Below are positions 1-7,463 of a stretch of 60,689 bases of DNA, piece by piece (positions within the stretch are counted from its first letter, which is position 1; each line of letters begins with the position of its first letter). The notes below the pieces were generated by a model. The model ran no database searches. It saw only the letters and a program-made list of their open reading frames with translations, and had not been told where the DNA came from. Made by a program: the position numbers and the translations under genes. The stretch comes from Oceanibaculum indicum P24. GTDB lineage: Bacteria; Pseudomonadota; Alphaproteobacteria; Oceanibaculales; Oceanibaculaceae. The DNA lies in NCBI RefSeq assembly GCF_000299935.1, contig NZ_AMRL01000024.1:1-60689 (forward strand), in the 5' to 3' direction.

Positions 1-56
1 ACGTAGCGCGGCAGCGGGGCGCTGATCTTACGGGGCTTCGGTCCCGAATTCGTCAT
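1..56 (-). CDS. Tyrosine-type integrase, N-terminal fragment (cut by window edge)
   Basis: An ATG at 56-54 opens a frame that stays open to the left edge and reads MTNSGPKPRKISAPLPRY. The basic 'PRKISAPLPRY' pattern followed by an arm-binding region resembles the start of some phage tyrosine recombinases. The start lies inside the end of the AlpA-like gene (29-bp overlap), a common xis-int arrangement. Position at the end of the early operon and beside the expected attL fits an integrase. Only 18 codons are visible, so the call rests mainly on context. Confidence 0.5.
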   Translation of the reverse strand, partial: MTNSGPKPRKISAPLPRY

Positions 57-315
57 CGAGGTCAACCCCCTTCGGTGGGGTGGCGCGGCCGGAGAGCTGG
101 TCTATCCGTTCCTCCAGGGCGATCCGATCCCATAGCCGGAGCCGGCCCGGCCGGTCAACCGGCTTCGGATAATGCCCTGCCCGCACCAGCCGCTCAAAGG
201 TCAATGGCGTTTCGCCGCACAGCGCCGCCGCCTGGTCGAGCCGCAGCAGGCGTGGGCGGATCGGCTGCGCGGCCGCGCGGGGGGTGGCCTGCTGGTGCGG
301 ATAGGTCAGGGACAT
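28..315 (-). CDS. AlpA-like / excisionase-type DNA-binding protein
   Basis: Small protein (95 aa from ATG 315; 102 aa from a TTG at 336 that overlaps the upstream stop). The central part 'LLRLDQAAALCGETPLTFERLVRAGHYPKPV' has the helix-turn-helix spacing of AlpA/MerR-type excisionases, ending in the typical 'PKPV' turn before a short wing ('RLRLWDRIALEERI'). Such proteins bend DNA at att sites and control integrase direction or transcription. It directly precedes and overlaps the presumed integrase start, which supports an Xis role. The start codon is uncertain. Confidence 0.62.
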   Translation of the reverse strand: MSLTYPHQQATPRAAAQPIRPRLLRLDQAAALCGETPLTFERLVRAGHYPKPVDRPGRLRLWDRIALEERIDQLSGRATPPKGVDLDDEFGTEAP

Positions 316-332
316 GGCTTCTTCATTCCCTT

Positions 333-596
333 TCAATCCAGTCCGGTTTCGGGGCGGGCCGCGCGTACCTTTGCGGCCATGTCTTCGAAAGCGCGGGCAA
401 TCTCCTCCCTGCGTTCAGGAGATTTTGGCAGCCAGAATGTGACTGCGCTTCGATCATCATCCTGCGGCGGGTGATGCAACATAGGCGACGAATGCAGCAT
501 GATTTGCACGGCGCTATAGGTGAGGCCGGTGTTGCTGACCTTCTCGACCGTGTTGATTTCACTGGTCATCTCTTGGCTATACACGTTAATCCGCAT
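333..596 (-). CDS. Hypothetical phage protein, 87 aa
   Basis: No family recognised. A good ribosome-binding sequence (AGGAAGAGGAAA) lies directly before the ATG. The stop overlaps a possible TTG start of the next gene (TTGA). The N-terminal half is polar and the C-terminal half is a likely helix ('SPERREEIARAFEDMAAKVRAA'). It is separated from the gene upstream by only about 20 bp and belongs to the leftward early operon. Confidence 0.7.
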   Translation of the reverse strand: MRINVYSQEMTSEINTVEKVSNTGLTYSAVQIMLHSSPMLHHPPQDDDRSAVTFWLPKSPERREEIARAFEDMAAKVRAARPETGLD

Positions 597-617
597 TTTC
601 CTCTTCCTATGAAGGGG

Positions 618-824
618 TTAGAAGGTTTGCGGTTGTCCGGCCGATCTGGCGAGGGCTTCCGCGAGGCGATCCGATGCCGCCGCGTCGCGGCGGCGCTGAT
701 CGATGGGCGATGCTGCCTCCGCCCGGCGGATTTCAGCGGCCTGTTCGCGTTCCATCACCTCCGCCATGGTGCGGTGATTGCGGAAAGGAAAGGGGCTGGT
801 GCAGCCGCGCGGGGTGTCGGTCAT
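618..824 (-). CDS. Hypothetical phage protein, 68 aa
   Basis: Start chosen at ATG 824 because it overlaps the stop of the Rmf-like gene as ATGA, the coupling used throughout this operon. The frame is open further upstream, but that part lies antisense-free over the preceding gene and reads like a shadow. The product is charged and probably helical ('MAEVMEREQAAEIRRAEAAS'). No family recognised. Confidence 0.6.
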   Translation of the reverse strand: MTDTPRGCTSPFPFRNHRTMAEVMEREQAAEIRRAEAASPIDQRRRDAAASDRLAEALARSAGQPQTF

Positions 825-1168
825 CGGCTGGCTTCCGCTGTGCATCTCGCGAGGTTTTCGCGGCGATCCGCGCACCACAATTCGTGGCTCCATTGATTGA
901 AACCGGCGGGGTCGCAACGGCTGCACGGTCGGGCGCTGCCCATGATGTCCCTGACCTTCCGTGTGCCTTCGCAAGCATCGCATCGGGCGGCCTTGATCCC
1001 GGTGGCCAGGCTGGCTGTAGGGATCGGCGCCGTTGCCTCGGCATCGTGCCAGCCCTGCATCCAGTCCACGCGGCGGGTATCGTTCTCCCCATAAGGGCAG
1101 CGGTGCAGCGGCAGGCCGCTGCGGCAGGCGGCTGCGCCTTCGTGGTAGCTGTCGGGATGATCTGTCAT
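821..1168 (-). CDS. Rmf/CrpP-like small protein with Cys pairs
   Basis: Residues 10-43 contain 'EGAAACRSGLPLHRCPYGE' followed by 'RRVDWMQGWHDA', matching the pattern of ribosome modulation factor and the related CrpP fold (G-x-A-x(n)-CPY-x(n)-R-x2-W-x2-GW). A second part has two CxxC pairs (63-66 and 82-85), suggesting a small zinc-binding knuckle. RMF dimerises ribosomes in stationary phase; phage versions are usually uncharacterised. It is coupled by ATGA to genes on both sides. At 115 aa it is about twice the size of RMF. Domain call is by eye; function is inference. Confidence 0.66.
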   Translation of the reverse strand: MTDHPDSYHEGAAACRSGLPLHRCPYGENDTRRVDWMQGWHDAEATAPIPTASLATGIKAARCDACEGTRKVRDIMGSARPCSRCDPAGFNQWSHELWCADRRENLARCTAEASR

Positions 1169-1254
1169 GGCGTCGGTACCTCCTGTGTCAGCAGCAGCAG
1201 GGATAGAAGGATGGCAACCAGTGCCAGCTTGAAGCTGGTGGCGGGGTCAGGCAT
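1165..1254 (-). CDS. 29-aa single-pass membrane peptide
   Basis: ATG 1254 begins a 29-codon frame with a hydrophobic core 'FKLALVAILLSLLLL' after a short polar N-terminus, so a single membrane helix. It overlaps the end of the DUF5131 gene by 8 bp and its stop overlaps the next start as ATGA, so it is translationally coupled on both sides, which supports a real gene despite its size. A longer in-frame extension upstream is inside the DUF5131 gene and looks like a shadow. Function unknown. Confidence 0.58.
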   Translation of the reverse strand: MPDPATSFKLALVAILLSLLLLTQEVPTP

Positions 1255-2149
1255 GGGCGGCCTCCCGTTCCGGCTGGAATTGCGGCAGTCCATTCCATTC
1301 GCGGCCGTCCAGCAGGCGGCCGGCGCGCTTCTTGCCGACACGGCCGGAATATGCCCCGGCGCCCCATGCGTACAGGTCGCGGAAGCCGCCCCATTCAATA
1401 CGTCCCGGCCCGCCGCCTATCCATTCCCCCCACTGTTTGAAGAAAAACGGCACGCCAGCGGCGGCGCACTGGTCGCGCAGGCTGCGTAGCCAATCCGGGT
1501 GCATGGGGCGAGCCTCGGTGCCGCTCTCGCCACCGGCGATGACCCATGCTCGCTTACCGAGGGCAAGGAATTCCGGCGGCAGGGTGATGGGGCCAAGCAG
1601 CGGTTCGGCGGATATGCCGATCCAGGGGATGTTGTGCCGCTCCAAGAGATGCAGCAGGCGCGGAATATCCCGGTCGGCTTCGGCCTGCGAGGTGATGCTG
1701 ACGATCAGCCCGGCATGGGCGGGCCATCCGCGCCCGACTTCGGCAAGCCGCTTTTCGATGGCGGCCAGCCGCTTGGGGACGCTCCGGATGTAAATCCGGT
1801 CGCAGGCATGGATGGTGCGCCACGCTTCTTCAAACCATGGCAGGGGCGCTTCCAGATCGAACAGATCGGACATGGATTGTACGAACACGCGGCGGCTGTG
1901 GGTGGCGTGATGGCCGGCGATCTGGTGATCTGCAGCCCACCATGAGTAATTATTGTCGAGCCGGTGCATGAGCGCGACGGCGCTTTTGATCTTGCGGCGC
2001 GGCTTGCCGGTGCCCCAAAGAGGGCCGCCAAACCGCTCTGCGACCTTCTCCGCATAGCAGATATCGCATCCCGGACCGACCTTCGTGCAGCCCCACCAGA
2101 AATTGACGGTGGCGTCCGTCCATTCGATACCCGTGTTCGCGCCCATCAC
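1247..2149 (-). CDS. DUF5131 family protein (phage Gp37/Gp68-like)
   Basis: 300 aa with the family signature near the start: 'IEWTDATVNFWWGCTKVGPG' and then 'CDICYAE', giving three cysteines at 21, 28 and 31 (C-x6-C-x2-C), plus 'FVQSMSDLFD', 'ISAEPLLGPI', 'GGESG' and the C-terminal 'FFKQWGEW'. The family is frequent in phages and integrative elements and has a radical-SAM-like layout with a three-Cys cluster, but its reaction is not established. It sits between small unknown genes and two methyltransferase genes in the early operon. Confidence 0.9.
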   Translation of the reverse strand: MMGANTGIEWTDATVNFWWGCTKVGPGCDICYAEKVAERFGGPLWGTGKPRRKIKSAVALMHRLDNNYSWWAADHQIAGHHATHSRRVFVQSMSDLFDLEAPLPWFEEAWRTIHACDRIYIRSVPKRLAAIEKRLAEVGRGWPAHAGLIVSITSQAEADRDIPRLLHLLERHNIPWIGISAEPLLGPITLPPEFLALGKRAWVIAGGESGTEARPMHPDWLRSLRDQCAAAGVPFFFKQWGEWIGGGPGRIEWGGFRDLYAWGAGAYSGRVGKKRAGRLLDGREWNGLPQFQPEREAAHA

Positions 2150-2394
2150 AGGCCCGCCCGCGCCGCCGCGCGGCGCATGTCCAGATGGATGGCGGTCAGG
2201 GCGCTGGATGCGGCGCTGGCGAGGTCGGCGGCTTCCTCATGCCCTGCGGATTGGGCGGTGCGCATGACGCCCTTTGCCATGATGCCTACGCCGAATTCGA
2301 CAAGCTGATCGCCCGTCATAGTTGCGATCAGGGGTGCCAGGGCGGCATCGGCCGCCTTGATGGCGGGGTCGGTGTCGCTGTCTCGGTCGCTCAT
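2146..2394 (-). CDS. Hypothetical phage protein, 82 aa
   Basis: Start at ATG 2394, overlapping the stop of the adenine methyltransferase gene (ATGA), and its own stop overlaps the DUF5131 start. The product is alanine-rich, probably all-helical and acidic at the N-terminus ('MSDRDSDTDPAIKAADAALA'). No family recognised. Confidence 0.65.
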   Translation of the reverse strand: MSDRDSDTDPAIKAADAALAPLIATMTGDQLVEFGVGIMAKGVMRTAQSAGHEEAADLASAASSALTAIHLDMRRAAARAGL

Positions 2395-3134
2395 AGGGTT
2401 AACTCCAGTTGCCAGATGCCAGGTGCGGCGCGGCGGCCGGCGCCCCGCTGGAGCGTCTGCCGCACCTTCGCCCGCCAATTGCGGTTGCGTTCGGTCAGGG
2501 GGTGGCCGGAAATCAGCCTGTACAGCTCTGCCAGCGGGATCGGTTTCCCCTCGCTGGCGAGGATCGCGCGCACAAGCTGCCGCCAAGTCGCGGCGCCTGG
2601 TGCGGCGTCTCCGGCGGGCCGGGGGATGAGGAGGGATGTGGGGATCAGCAGCGGGACGAATTGCCCTGCAAGGCCGCTGTCGGCCAGCCGGTCGGCATCC
2701 TTCCGGCCATAGGCGCAAAGGACCGAGGGCGCGCCCCCGTTTGGCTTGGCGCGGGTGCCGTCCGGATAGTGGAAGTGCAGCCGCCCTTCCAGGAACAGCA
2801 GGGCGGTGCAGGCTTCCCATACATAGCGGAAAAAGGGCTGCGTCTCGGTGCGCGCGAAGATCAGCGCCGTGCCGTGATTGTGTGCGGCCATCCTCGCCAG
2901 CCAGCGGCCGATGACACTGGCACTGTAAGGCGGGTTGAGCCATACCCGGCCGGTCCAGAGTTGCGCCAAGCCGTTATCGATGATGGTGAAGTGCCGGGCG
3001 GCCATCGGCCATGGGCGGTTAACGGGCGCGCAGGGGTCGAGGTCGAACGGGCCAAGGGCGGCGATGATGGCCGGCGGGGTCAGCCATTCCTCGGTCGCGG
3101 CGCGCGCGGAGTGATGAGATCCTATTGACGGCAT
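2391..3134 (-). CDS. Phage DNA N6-adenine methyltransferase (Dam family)
   Basis: 247 aa from ATG 3134. The N-terminal two thirds match the phage Dam family: 'EEWLTPPAIIAALGPFDLDP', then 'GLAQLWTGRVWLNPPYS', with the catalytic NPPY motif at 67-70, and a later 'ALIFARTET' strand. The last ~75 residues ('WRQLVRAILASEGKPIPLAE' ... 'NRNWRAKVRQTLQRG') look like a winged-helix DNA-binding tail seen on other phage proteins. No partner nuclease is nearby, so it is a solitary methylase, probably protecting phage DNA from host restriction or affecting regulation (inference). It starts on the stop of the upstream gene (TGATG). Confidence 0.88.
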   Translation of the reverse strand: MPSIGSHHSARAATEEWLTPPAIIAALGPFDLDPCAPVNRPWPMAARHFTIIDNGLAQLWTGRVWLNPPYSASVIGRWLARMAAHNHGTALIFARTETQPFFRYVWEACTALLFLEGRLHFHYPDGTRAKPNGGAPSVLCAYGRKDADRLADSGLAGQFVPLLIPTSLLIPRPAGDAAPGAATWRQLVRAILASEGKPIPLAELYRLISGHPLTERNRNWRAKVRQTLQRGAGRRAAPGIWQLELTL

Positions 3135-3856
3135 CACGCGCGTTCCAGTTCCGGTTGCGGATCGGCCGGCGCGGCGATGGCCTGCAGCGCGAAGCTTCCC
3201 CACTGATCGGCGGCAGCTGCCGCCATGCCGGGAAAGAACCGGCTGCGGTGTTGCCCGCGATCCGCGCCGGGCGGCATGCGCCAAACGCGGTTCCATTGCC
3301 TCCATGCTTCGGAGCCTTTGGGCGGTTCCGGCAGGCGTTCGGTCGGCTCCAGCGGCGGCAGGCCGCGCAGATACCAGCCTGTCGCCTTGTATTCCGGGTG
3401 GCCAAACCAATGCGGCTGCACCATCTGCGGCCGGGGGAGGTCCGCCGGCATACGGGCGCGGGCGATGTCGTGCATTTCCGGATTTTCAATCGCCACGCGG
3501 TCAATCGGGGCACGCCAGAAAGCGGTAAACAGGTCAACGCCCGCTTCAAATTCCGCCTTCATGCTCTCCCATGTCCGGCCCCTGGGAAGCTGCTTCGGCG
3601 GGGTCATGTTGCCCGGCCCGGACAGCCAGCGCCGGCCGGAGCGGCAAAGCCGCGTGCAGGGCGGATGTGCGACCATGAGTAAATCCCATCCGTCGCGCAG
3701 CAGCGGGCGGGCGTCCCCGACGATATGCCGGTTGCTGCCATCCTCCGCCGGGCGGAGGTCGCAGCTCCAGGCATCATGCCCGCGTCGCAGGAAGGCGTTG
3801 CGCACGATGCCGGAGCATTCGCAGGCGATCAGCACGCGGAGCGCACGGGCGATCAT
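3134..3856 (-). CDS. C5-cytosine-methyltransferase-like protein
   Basis: 240 aa from ATG 3856 (ATGA overlap with upstream gene). The start 'RVLIACECSGIVRNAFLRRG' is a SAM-binding strand-loop; 'VAHPPCTRLC' contains the PPC motif (65-67) typical of C5 methyltransferases, and 'VAIENPEMHD' resembles the ENV motif (ENP at 124-126). The C-terminal target-recognition region is short compared with true Dcm-type enzymes (usually above 320 aa). Related phage proteins are usually left as 'DNA methylase-like'. Activity is not certain. Confidence 0.7.
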   Translation of the reverse strand: MIARALRVLIACECSGIVRNAFLRRGHDAWSCDLRPAEDGSNRHIVGDARPLLRDGWDLLMVAHPPCTRLCRSGRRWLSGPGNMTPPKQLPRGRTWESMKAEFEAGVDLFTAFWRAPIDRVAIENPEMHDIARARMPADLPRPQMVQPHWFGHPEYKATGWYLRGLPPLEPTERLPEPPKGSEAWRQWNRVWRMPPGADRGQHRSRFFPGMAAAAADQWGSFALQAIAAPADPQPELERA

Positions 3857-4260
3857 TCCCCGCACTCCCGCTTCGGCCGGTTGCTGCCGGTGAAAAGAAA
3901 CTGGCTTCGCAGGGCCATCTGTTTGGCCTGCAGGCGGGGGTTTCCATCGATCATCGCGCGCACCATGTCGCCCGGCTTCGGCGGCGTCGTGAAGGCCACC
4001 GGCTGCAACTCCGGCAGGGCGCGGGCGGCGGCGGTTGCGGATGCCAGTTGCCGGCGGGCATCCCTGATATCCGCCTCGGCATCGCGCATCGCGGTATGGT
4101 CCACCAGTTCCATCGCCTGATCCTGGGCTTCCTCCGCGTCGTGCAGCTGGCACGCGGCCTCGATCAGGTCGAGGAGGGCAGCGGCGGCGGGCGCAGGGAG
4201 CAACAACCCGCCGCCGCTCTGCGCGCGGTCGCGGAGGAGGAGGAGAGTATCCGCGCGCAT
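3853..4260 (-). CDS. Hypothetical phage protein, 135 aa
   Basis: Overlaps its neighbours at both ends. The N-terminal half is helical with heptad-like acidic/basic spacing ('AMRDAEADIRDARRQLASAT'), suggesting a short coiled coil; the C-terminus is basic. No family recognised. Confidence 0.68.
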   Translation of the reverse strand: MRADTLLLLRDRAQSGGGLLLPAPAAAALLDLIEAACQLHDAEEAQDQAMELVDHTAMRDAEADIRDARRQLASATAAARALPELQPVAFTTPPKPGDMVRAMIDGNPRLQAKQMALRSQFLFTGSNRPKRECGE

Positions 4261-4739
4261 TAGGATTGCCTCGCATAGGCTTGTGTGAGCTGAGTGCGGA
4301 AGGCGTCGGCAATCTCATAGAGCCGTGCTTCTCCCGCGTCGGTTTCCTCGCTGCCGGGCATGCGCCACTTTCCCGCATCGGCGTCATAGGTGGCGATCTT
4401 CGCCACGGCGCGGATCAGCCTGTCCGCCCGGCGGGGCCGGTCGATCAGGCGGCATAGGGGAAACTTGCAGTCCTTCGCATCCGGGCTGAAATGGATGAAG
4501 CCTTGCCAGTCATGCCAGCAGTGCAGGCGCATCGCCCGGCGCTTCCGCCGCGTGGCGCGGTTCGGGCCTTCATTCGGGACGGGCATTAGCTGGAGCTGCG
4601 CCTCAACCTGTTCGGCCTCCTGCCTGACCATGTTGATGACGTGGGGCATGCTGGCGAGGGTGCCGGCAACCGCCGCTCTTTTCAGGCGCGCGATGTCGCG
4701 CTCGAAGTTTTCTCCGATGATCTTGAGATCGCCGCTCAT
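4260..4739 (-). CDS. Hypothetical phage protein, 159 aa
   Basis: ATG 4739 overlaps the stop of the upstream gene (ATGA), so this start was preferred over longer frames. Contains a basic stretch ('NRATRRKRRAMRLHCWHDW') and a cysteine-bearing 'DCKFPLCRLIDRP'. The end is helical. Nothing identifies a function. Confidence 0.68.
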   Translation of the reverse strand: MSGDLKIIGENFERDIARLKRAAVAGTLASMPHVINMVRQEAEQVEAQLQLMPVPNEGPNRATRRKRRAMRLHCWHDWQGFIHFSPDAKDCKFPLCRLIDRPRRADRLIRAVAKIATYDADAGKWRMPGSEETDAGEARLYEIADAFRTQLTQAYARQS

Positions 4740-5110
4740 GAGGTCAGCCCTCCCGTCAGGATGGGAAAGTGGTCGAGAACCGGAATTTCGGTGCAAAGCA
4801 TGCTGTCGGGGGCCGGCCGGTCGGCAAGCCATCGCTGTACCTGGCCCGGTGCCAGCATCATCGCGATCTGCGACGGCAGGCAGCGCTTGCCAGTGTCGAT
4901 CTGGTCATAGCGCGGATCGTGCAGGTCGAGGATGAAACTGAAATCGCAATTCTTGATATCCGGCTCGCTGTCATCGCTGACCATGGCGTCAACGGTGGCG
5001 ATCCGCGCGCGGGCCTCGGCTTCGGAAAGCCCTGTCCATCTGGCGAGGGCAACAAAGCCGTTCTGGCGATGATCGGCGGCGGTGAGGGTGAGGGAGTATT
5101 TGCCGGGCAT
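4736..5110 (-). CDS. Hypothetical phage protein, 124 aa
   Basis: Well-formed soluble protein with alternating strand and helix patterns ('YSLTLTAADHRQNGFVALAR', 'LSEAEARARIATVDAM'). No family recognised. Start ATG 5110 shares its base with the stop of the next upstream gene, in keeping with the operon. Confidence 0.68.
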   Translation of the reverse strand: MPGKYSLTLTAADHRQNGFVALARWTGLSEAEARARIATVDAMVSDDSEPDIKNCDFSFILDLHDPRYDQIDTGKRCLPSQIAMMLAPGQVQRWLADRPAPDSMLCTEIPVLDHFPILTGGLTS

Positions 5111-5553
5111 CAGGATTGCCCCTTCTTGTAAGCCTGCAGGGCATCGCTGTAGTTGGCGAAGCCGGCATCACGGGCGATCTCTTCCAGTGCCGCGCTGTGG
5201 CTGATGCCTTCGGCGCGCTTCAGCTTCACCGCTGCGCGCTTTAAGCCTTCAAGCGTCGCGAATTGCTTGTTGGCAAACATTTCCTCCGCCTGCTGGCGGC
5301 CGATGACGCGCGACAGCAGGTAAGCGCCGCTGATGCCCTCCAGCCAGATGACGGCGGTGTGCCCGCCCATCACTTCGGCGGCGGAGCGGGTGACCGTCTC
5401 GACCTTTTCCCCCTTATCCTTCGTCGCCGTTACGGGGGTGCCGACCGGGTAATGACGGTTCCAGATGTCGCAAGCTGTCTGCGGGCCGGTGGCCAACAGA
5501 TGGATAGGCGTGCGGATTTTGACCGTGATAGTTTCCGGCTTGTTCGCGTCCAT
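5110..5553 (-). CDS. Hypothetical phage protein, 147 aa
   Basis: Start at ATG 5553; upstream open frame lies over the P-loop gene and is a shadow. The first part 'ETITVKIRTPIHLLATG' is a beta-strand-rich region; the C-terminus ('GISHSAALEEIARDAGFANY') resembles a short HTH-like or glyoxalase-like helical tail that is common at the ends of phage and plasmid proteins. Function unknown. Confidence 0.68.
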   Translation of the reverse strand: MDANKPETITVKIRTPIHLLATGPQTACDIWNRHYPVGTPVTATKDKGEKVETVTRSAAEVMGGHTAVIWLEGISGAYLLSRVIGRQQAEEMFANKQFATLEGLKRAAVKLKRAEGISHSAALEEIARDAGFANYSDALQAYKKGQS

Positions 5554-5557
5554 CGGA

Positions 5558-6352
5558 TCAGCCCTCCGCCTGCTGGCGGGTGGCGCTGGCGGCTTCCGCT
5601 TCCTTCGCGGCCTCCTCCCGGTCGCGGCGCATGAGGGCGGCGCCCAACAGCGCGGCGGCGCGCACGGCGTCCCGTTCCGGTGTCTTGGGTTTCCACCATT
5701 CAACGGGCCAAGGCCAGTTGCCAATCGGCTCGGAGAGTACGATTTTGCGCACTTCCGGGTGTTCACATTGTGCGGTAAGGGCATAGCTGGATGCCGCATG
5801 CTCCAGTTCGCCATTCCGGTACTGGTCGTCATGCGCCGGCCCGAAGCCCTCGATCACGATCTGCCGGACCATTTCGCGGCCGATTTTCGCCAGCGTCGCG
5901 GCGATATGTTCGGCCAGCAGCGGATGGTGCGCGTGCAGGGTTTTTTGCAGCGCCGGGGCCATATCGACCAGTTCGACGTAAAAGCGGTCGATATCGGCTT
6001 GCGGCGCGATCTGTTCCGGCTGCTTCGGCCGGCGGGTATCGATGATTTCTCTGACAATCGGCTCGATGATTTCGCGGATGATATCCGCTTCGCGCATGCC
6101 GGTCATTTCAACCCGCATGACTTCTTCATGCGGCATTTCCGAAACCAGCCGGGCGGGCTTTTGCCTGGCGGAAAGTTCGGCCTCAACGCGGCGGCGCCAC
6201 CATGTCTTGCCGCTGCCCTGATCGCCCGCGAAGCCGATCAGCAGCACCTCAAGGCGCGGCTCATTCTTCGCTGGTCCGGTCCATATCGTGATGCTGCGGC
6301 CGGGTGCGGCGGGAACGGTCATCGCAATCGGGTGTAAAGTCGTATGTGCCAT
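5558..6352 (-). CDS. P-loop NTPase-like phage protein
   Basis: 264 aa from ATG 6352, which has a strong ribosome-binding site (AGGAGGGGGAGA). Residues 37-50 read 'LLIGFAGDQGSGKT', a Walker A motif (GDQGSGKT, 43-50) as in small-molecule kinases. The C-terminal part with 'ELEHAASSYALTAQCEHPEV' and 'NWPWPVEWWKPKTPERDAVR' is a domain often seen alone in phage early proteins. The order suggests a kinase-like N-terminus fused to that module. The central acidic-helical region may hold the second half of the NTPase, but no Walker B is obvious. Confidence 0.66.
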   Translation of the reverse strand: MAHTTLHPIAMTVPAAPGRSITIWTGPAKNEPRLEVLLIGFAGDQGSGKTWWRRRVEAELSARQKPARLVSEMPHEEVMRVEMTGMREADIIREIIEPIVREIIDTRRPKQPEQIAPQADIDRFYVELVDMAPALQKTLHAHHPLLAEHIAATLAKIGREMVRQIVIEGFGPAHDDQYRNGELEHAASSYALTAQCEHPEVRKIVLSEPIGNWPWPVEWWKPKTPERDAVRAAALLGAALMRRDREEAAKEAEAASATRQQAEG

Positions 6353-6428
6353 GTTCTCCCCCTCCTGTCGGGCTGGTCGGAAAGCTGGTGCGGTGCTGGC
6401 GGTGTTGGCTGGCGGTTGCCCGGCCGTG

Positions 6429-6539
6429 TCAGGCGCCGGGCAGGCCGGGCCATCGGATGTTGCCGATGGTGGCGGCGGGGCGGCGGACATGCCGCCGGCA
6501 GCCGATCAGGCGCTTGAACGCGCGATAGAGGCCGCTCAT
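6429..6539 (-). CDS. Possible 36-aa basic peptide
   Basis: ATG 6539 overlaps the stop of the 160-aa gene (ATGA) and opens 36 codons rich in Arg ('YRAFKRLIGCRRHVRR'). It fills an otherwise empty 180-bp gap in a tightly packed operon. The only support is coupling and gap position; no family. Confidence 0.35.
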   Translation of the reverse strand: MSGLYRAFKRLIGCRRHVRRPAATIGNIRWPGLPGA

Positions 6540-7018
6540 GCCGTGTCCCCTTTGGGCTCCGGCCTCCCATCCTCCGCTGTCGCGCTGTCCTGCGTGCCCG
6601 CATCTTGCAGGATCGCCCCCTGCGTGATTGTCCTGGCCAGCTCCGCGTCCGCATCCTGCAGGGCAAGCGCCATCGTCTCGCCAAGCAAGGCCATCTGTTG
6701 CAGCAGCGAGGCCGCGTGCAGCATGTCATCAACGGCGGCATCGTCGGTGGTGGCATCGGCGCGGGCGATGAGCTGCCGGACGGCGGCATCGGCCCGGCGG
6801 GTGATGTCCGCGATGCGGTGCCGGCGGTGTTCCGCCTGCACGGTCGCCAGCGCGGCGTGCAGGGCGAAGGGAACGGGCAGCGGGCGCCAGGGTTCGGGGT
6901 GTGAGGGCAGCCCGGCGTTTGACGGCTGGTGCAGCCCGTCCGAAAGTGCGCCGCCCACGATGCCGTTGCTGGTCATGGCTGCGGACAGCAGCCCGCCGGA
7001 GAGGAGGGCCGCGCTCAC
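6536..7018 (-). CDS. Hypothetical phage protein, 160 aa
   Basis: The middle is a long helical region ('ALHAALATVQAEHRRHRIAD' to 'AVRQLIARADA'), followed by a second helix and an acidic tail. The start overlaps the stop of the promoter-proximal gene. No family recognised. Confidence 0.65.
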   Translation of the reverse strand: MSAALLSGGLLSAAMTSNGIVGGALSDGLHQPSNAGLPSHPEPWRPLPVPFALHAALATVQAEHRRHRIADITRRADAAVRQLIARADATTDDAAVDDMLHAASLLQQMALLGETMALALQDADAELARTITQGAILQDAGTQDSATAEDGRPEPKGDTA

Positions 7019-7278
7019 AGCACGGCCTCCAGCGCTTCATCCATCGCGGCATCGGAACAGCCGATCCGCACATGCCGGCGCGACAGCGTGTAGCGCACGC
7101 CTTCCGACAGCATGGTGATCGTCTCCTCGCGTATTTCGATGGCGAAGCCGTCGCGCCCGCCGGTGGAATGCACGCGGTCACCGGGGCGGATGCGGCCCGG
7201 ATCGCCGTGCTGCTGGTCCTGCCGGGCGCGGCGAAGCCGTGCCAGCGCGCATGGGAAGGGAATGAGATTGTCGGGCAT
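7015..7278 (-). CDS. First gene of the leftward early operon, hypothetical, 87 aa
   Basis: The frame could open at 7,329, but a strong ribosome-binding site (AAGGAGG) lies at the right distance from ATG 7278, and the likely promoter -10 region (7,310-7,315) would exclude the longer form from the transcript. The product is basic at the N-terminus ('CALARLRRARQDQQ') and has a small beta-rich part ('GFAIEIREETITMLSEGVRY'). Function unknown; as the first gene it may be an early regulator like lambda N, but nothing in the sequence proves that. Confidence 0.7.
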   Translation of the reverse strand: MPDNLIPFPCALARLRRARQDQQHGDPGRIRPGDRVHSTGGRDGFAIEIREETITMLSEGVRYTLSRRHVRIGCSDAAMDEALEAVL

Positions 7279-7309
7279 CGGGGGTGCCTCCTTGGGTGGT
7301 GGTACCCCT

Positions 7310-7362
7310 AAAATATCGGAAAGCGACAAAAATTAGCAAGAGGAATTGTCCAAAAACGACAA
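7310..7362 (-). promoter_or_regulatory. Leftward early promoter with two 17-bp operators
   Basis: On the minus strand TTGCTA (7339-7334) and TATTTT (7315-7310) are 18 bp apart, a plausible -35/-10 pair for the early operon. Two copies of a 17-bp partly palindromic site lie here: 7,313-7,329 (ATATC-N7-GACAA, covering the -10 and spacer) and 7,346-7,362 (TTGTC-N7-GACAA). The same site occurs at 9,132-9,172. This is the expected design for repressor control of the early operon. Confidence 0.66.
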
Positions 7363-7463
7363 AGCAGGAAATTCCATATCGGATAAACAGTTGTTAAAAT
7401 TGCAGCTAATCAACTTTTCCTAGTGCCTGAATGCTGTTCGAGGCCGCGTGCCGGGAGGTGATT

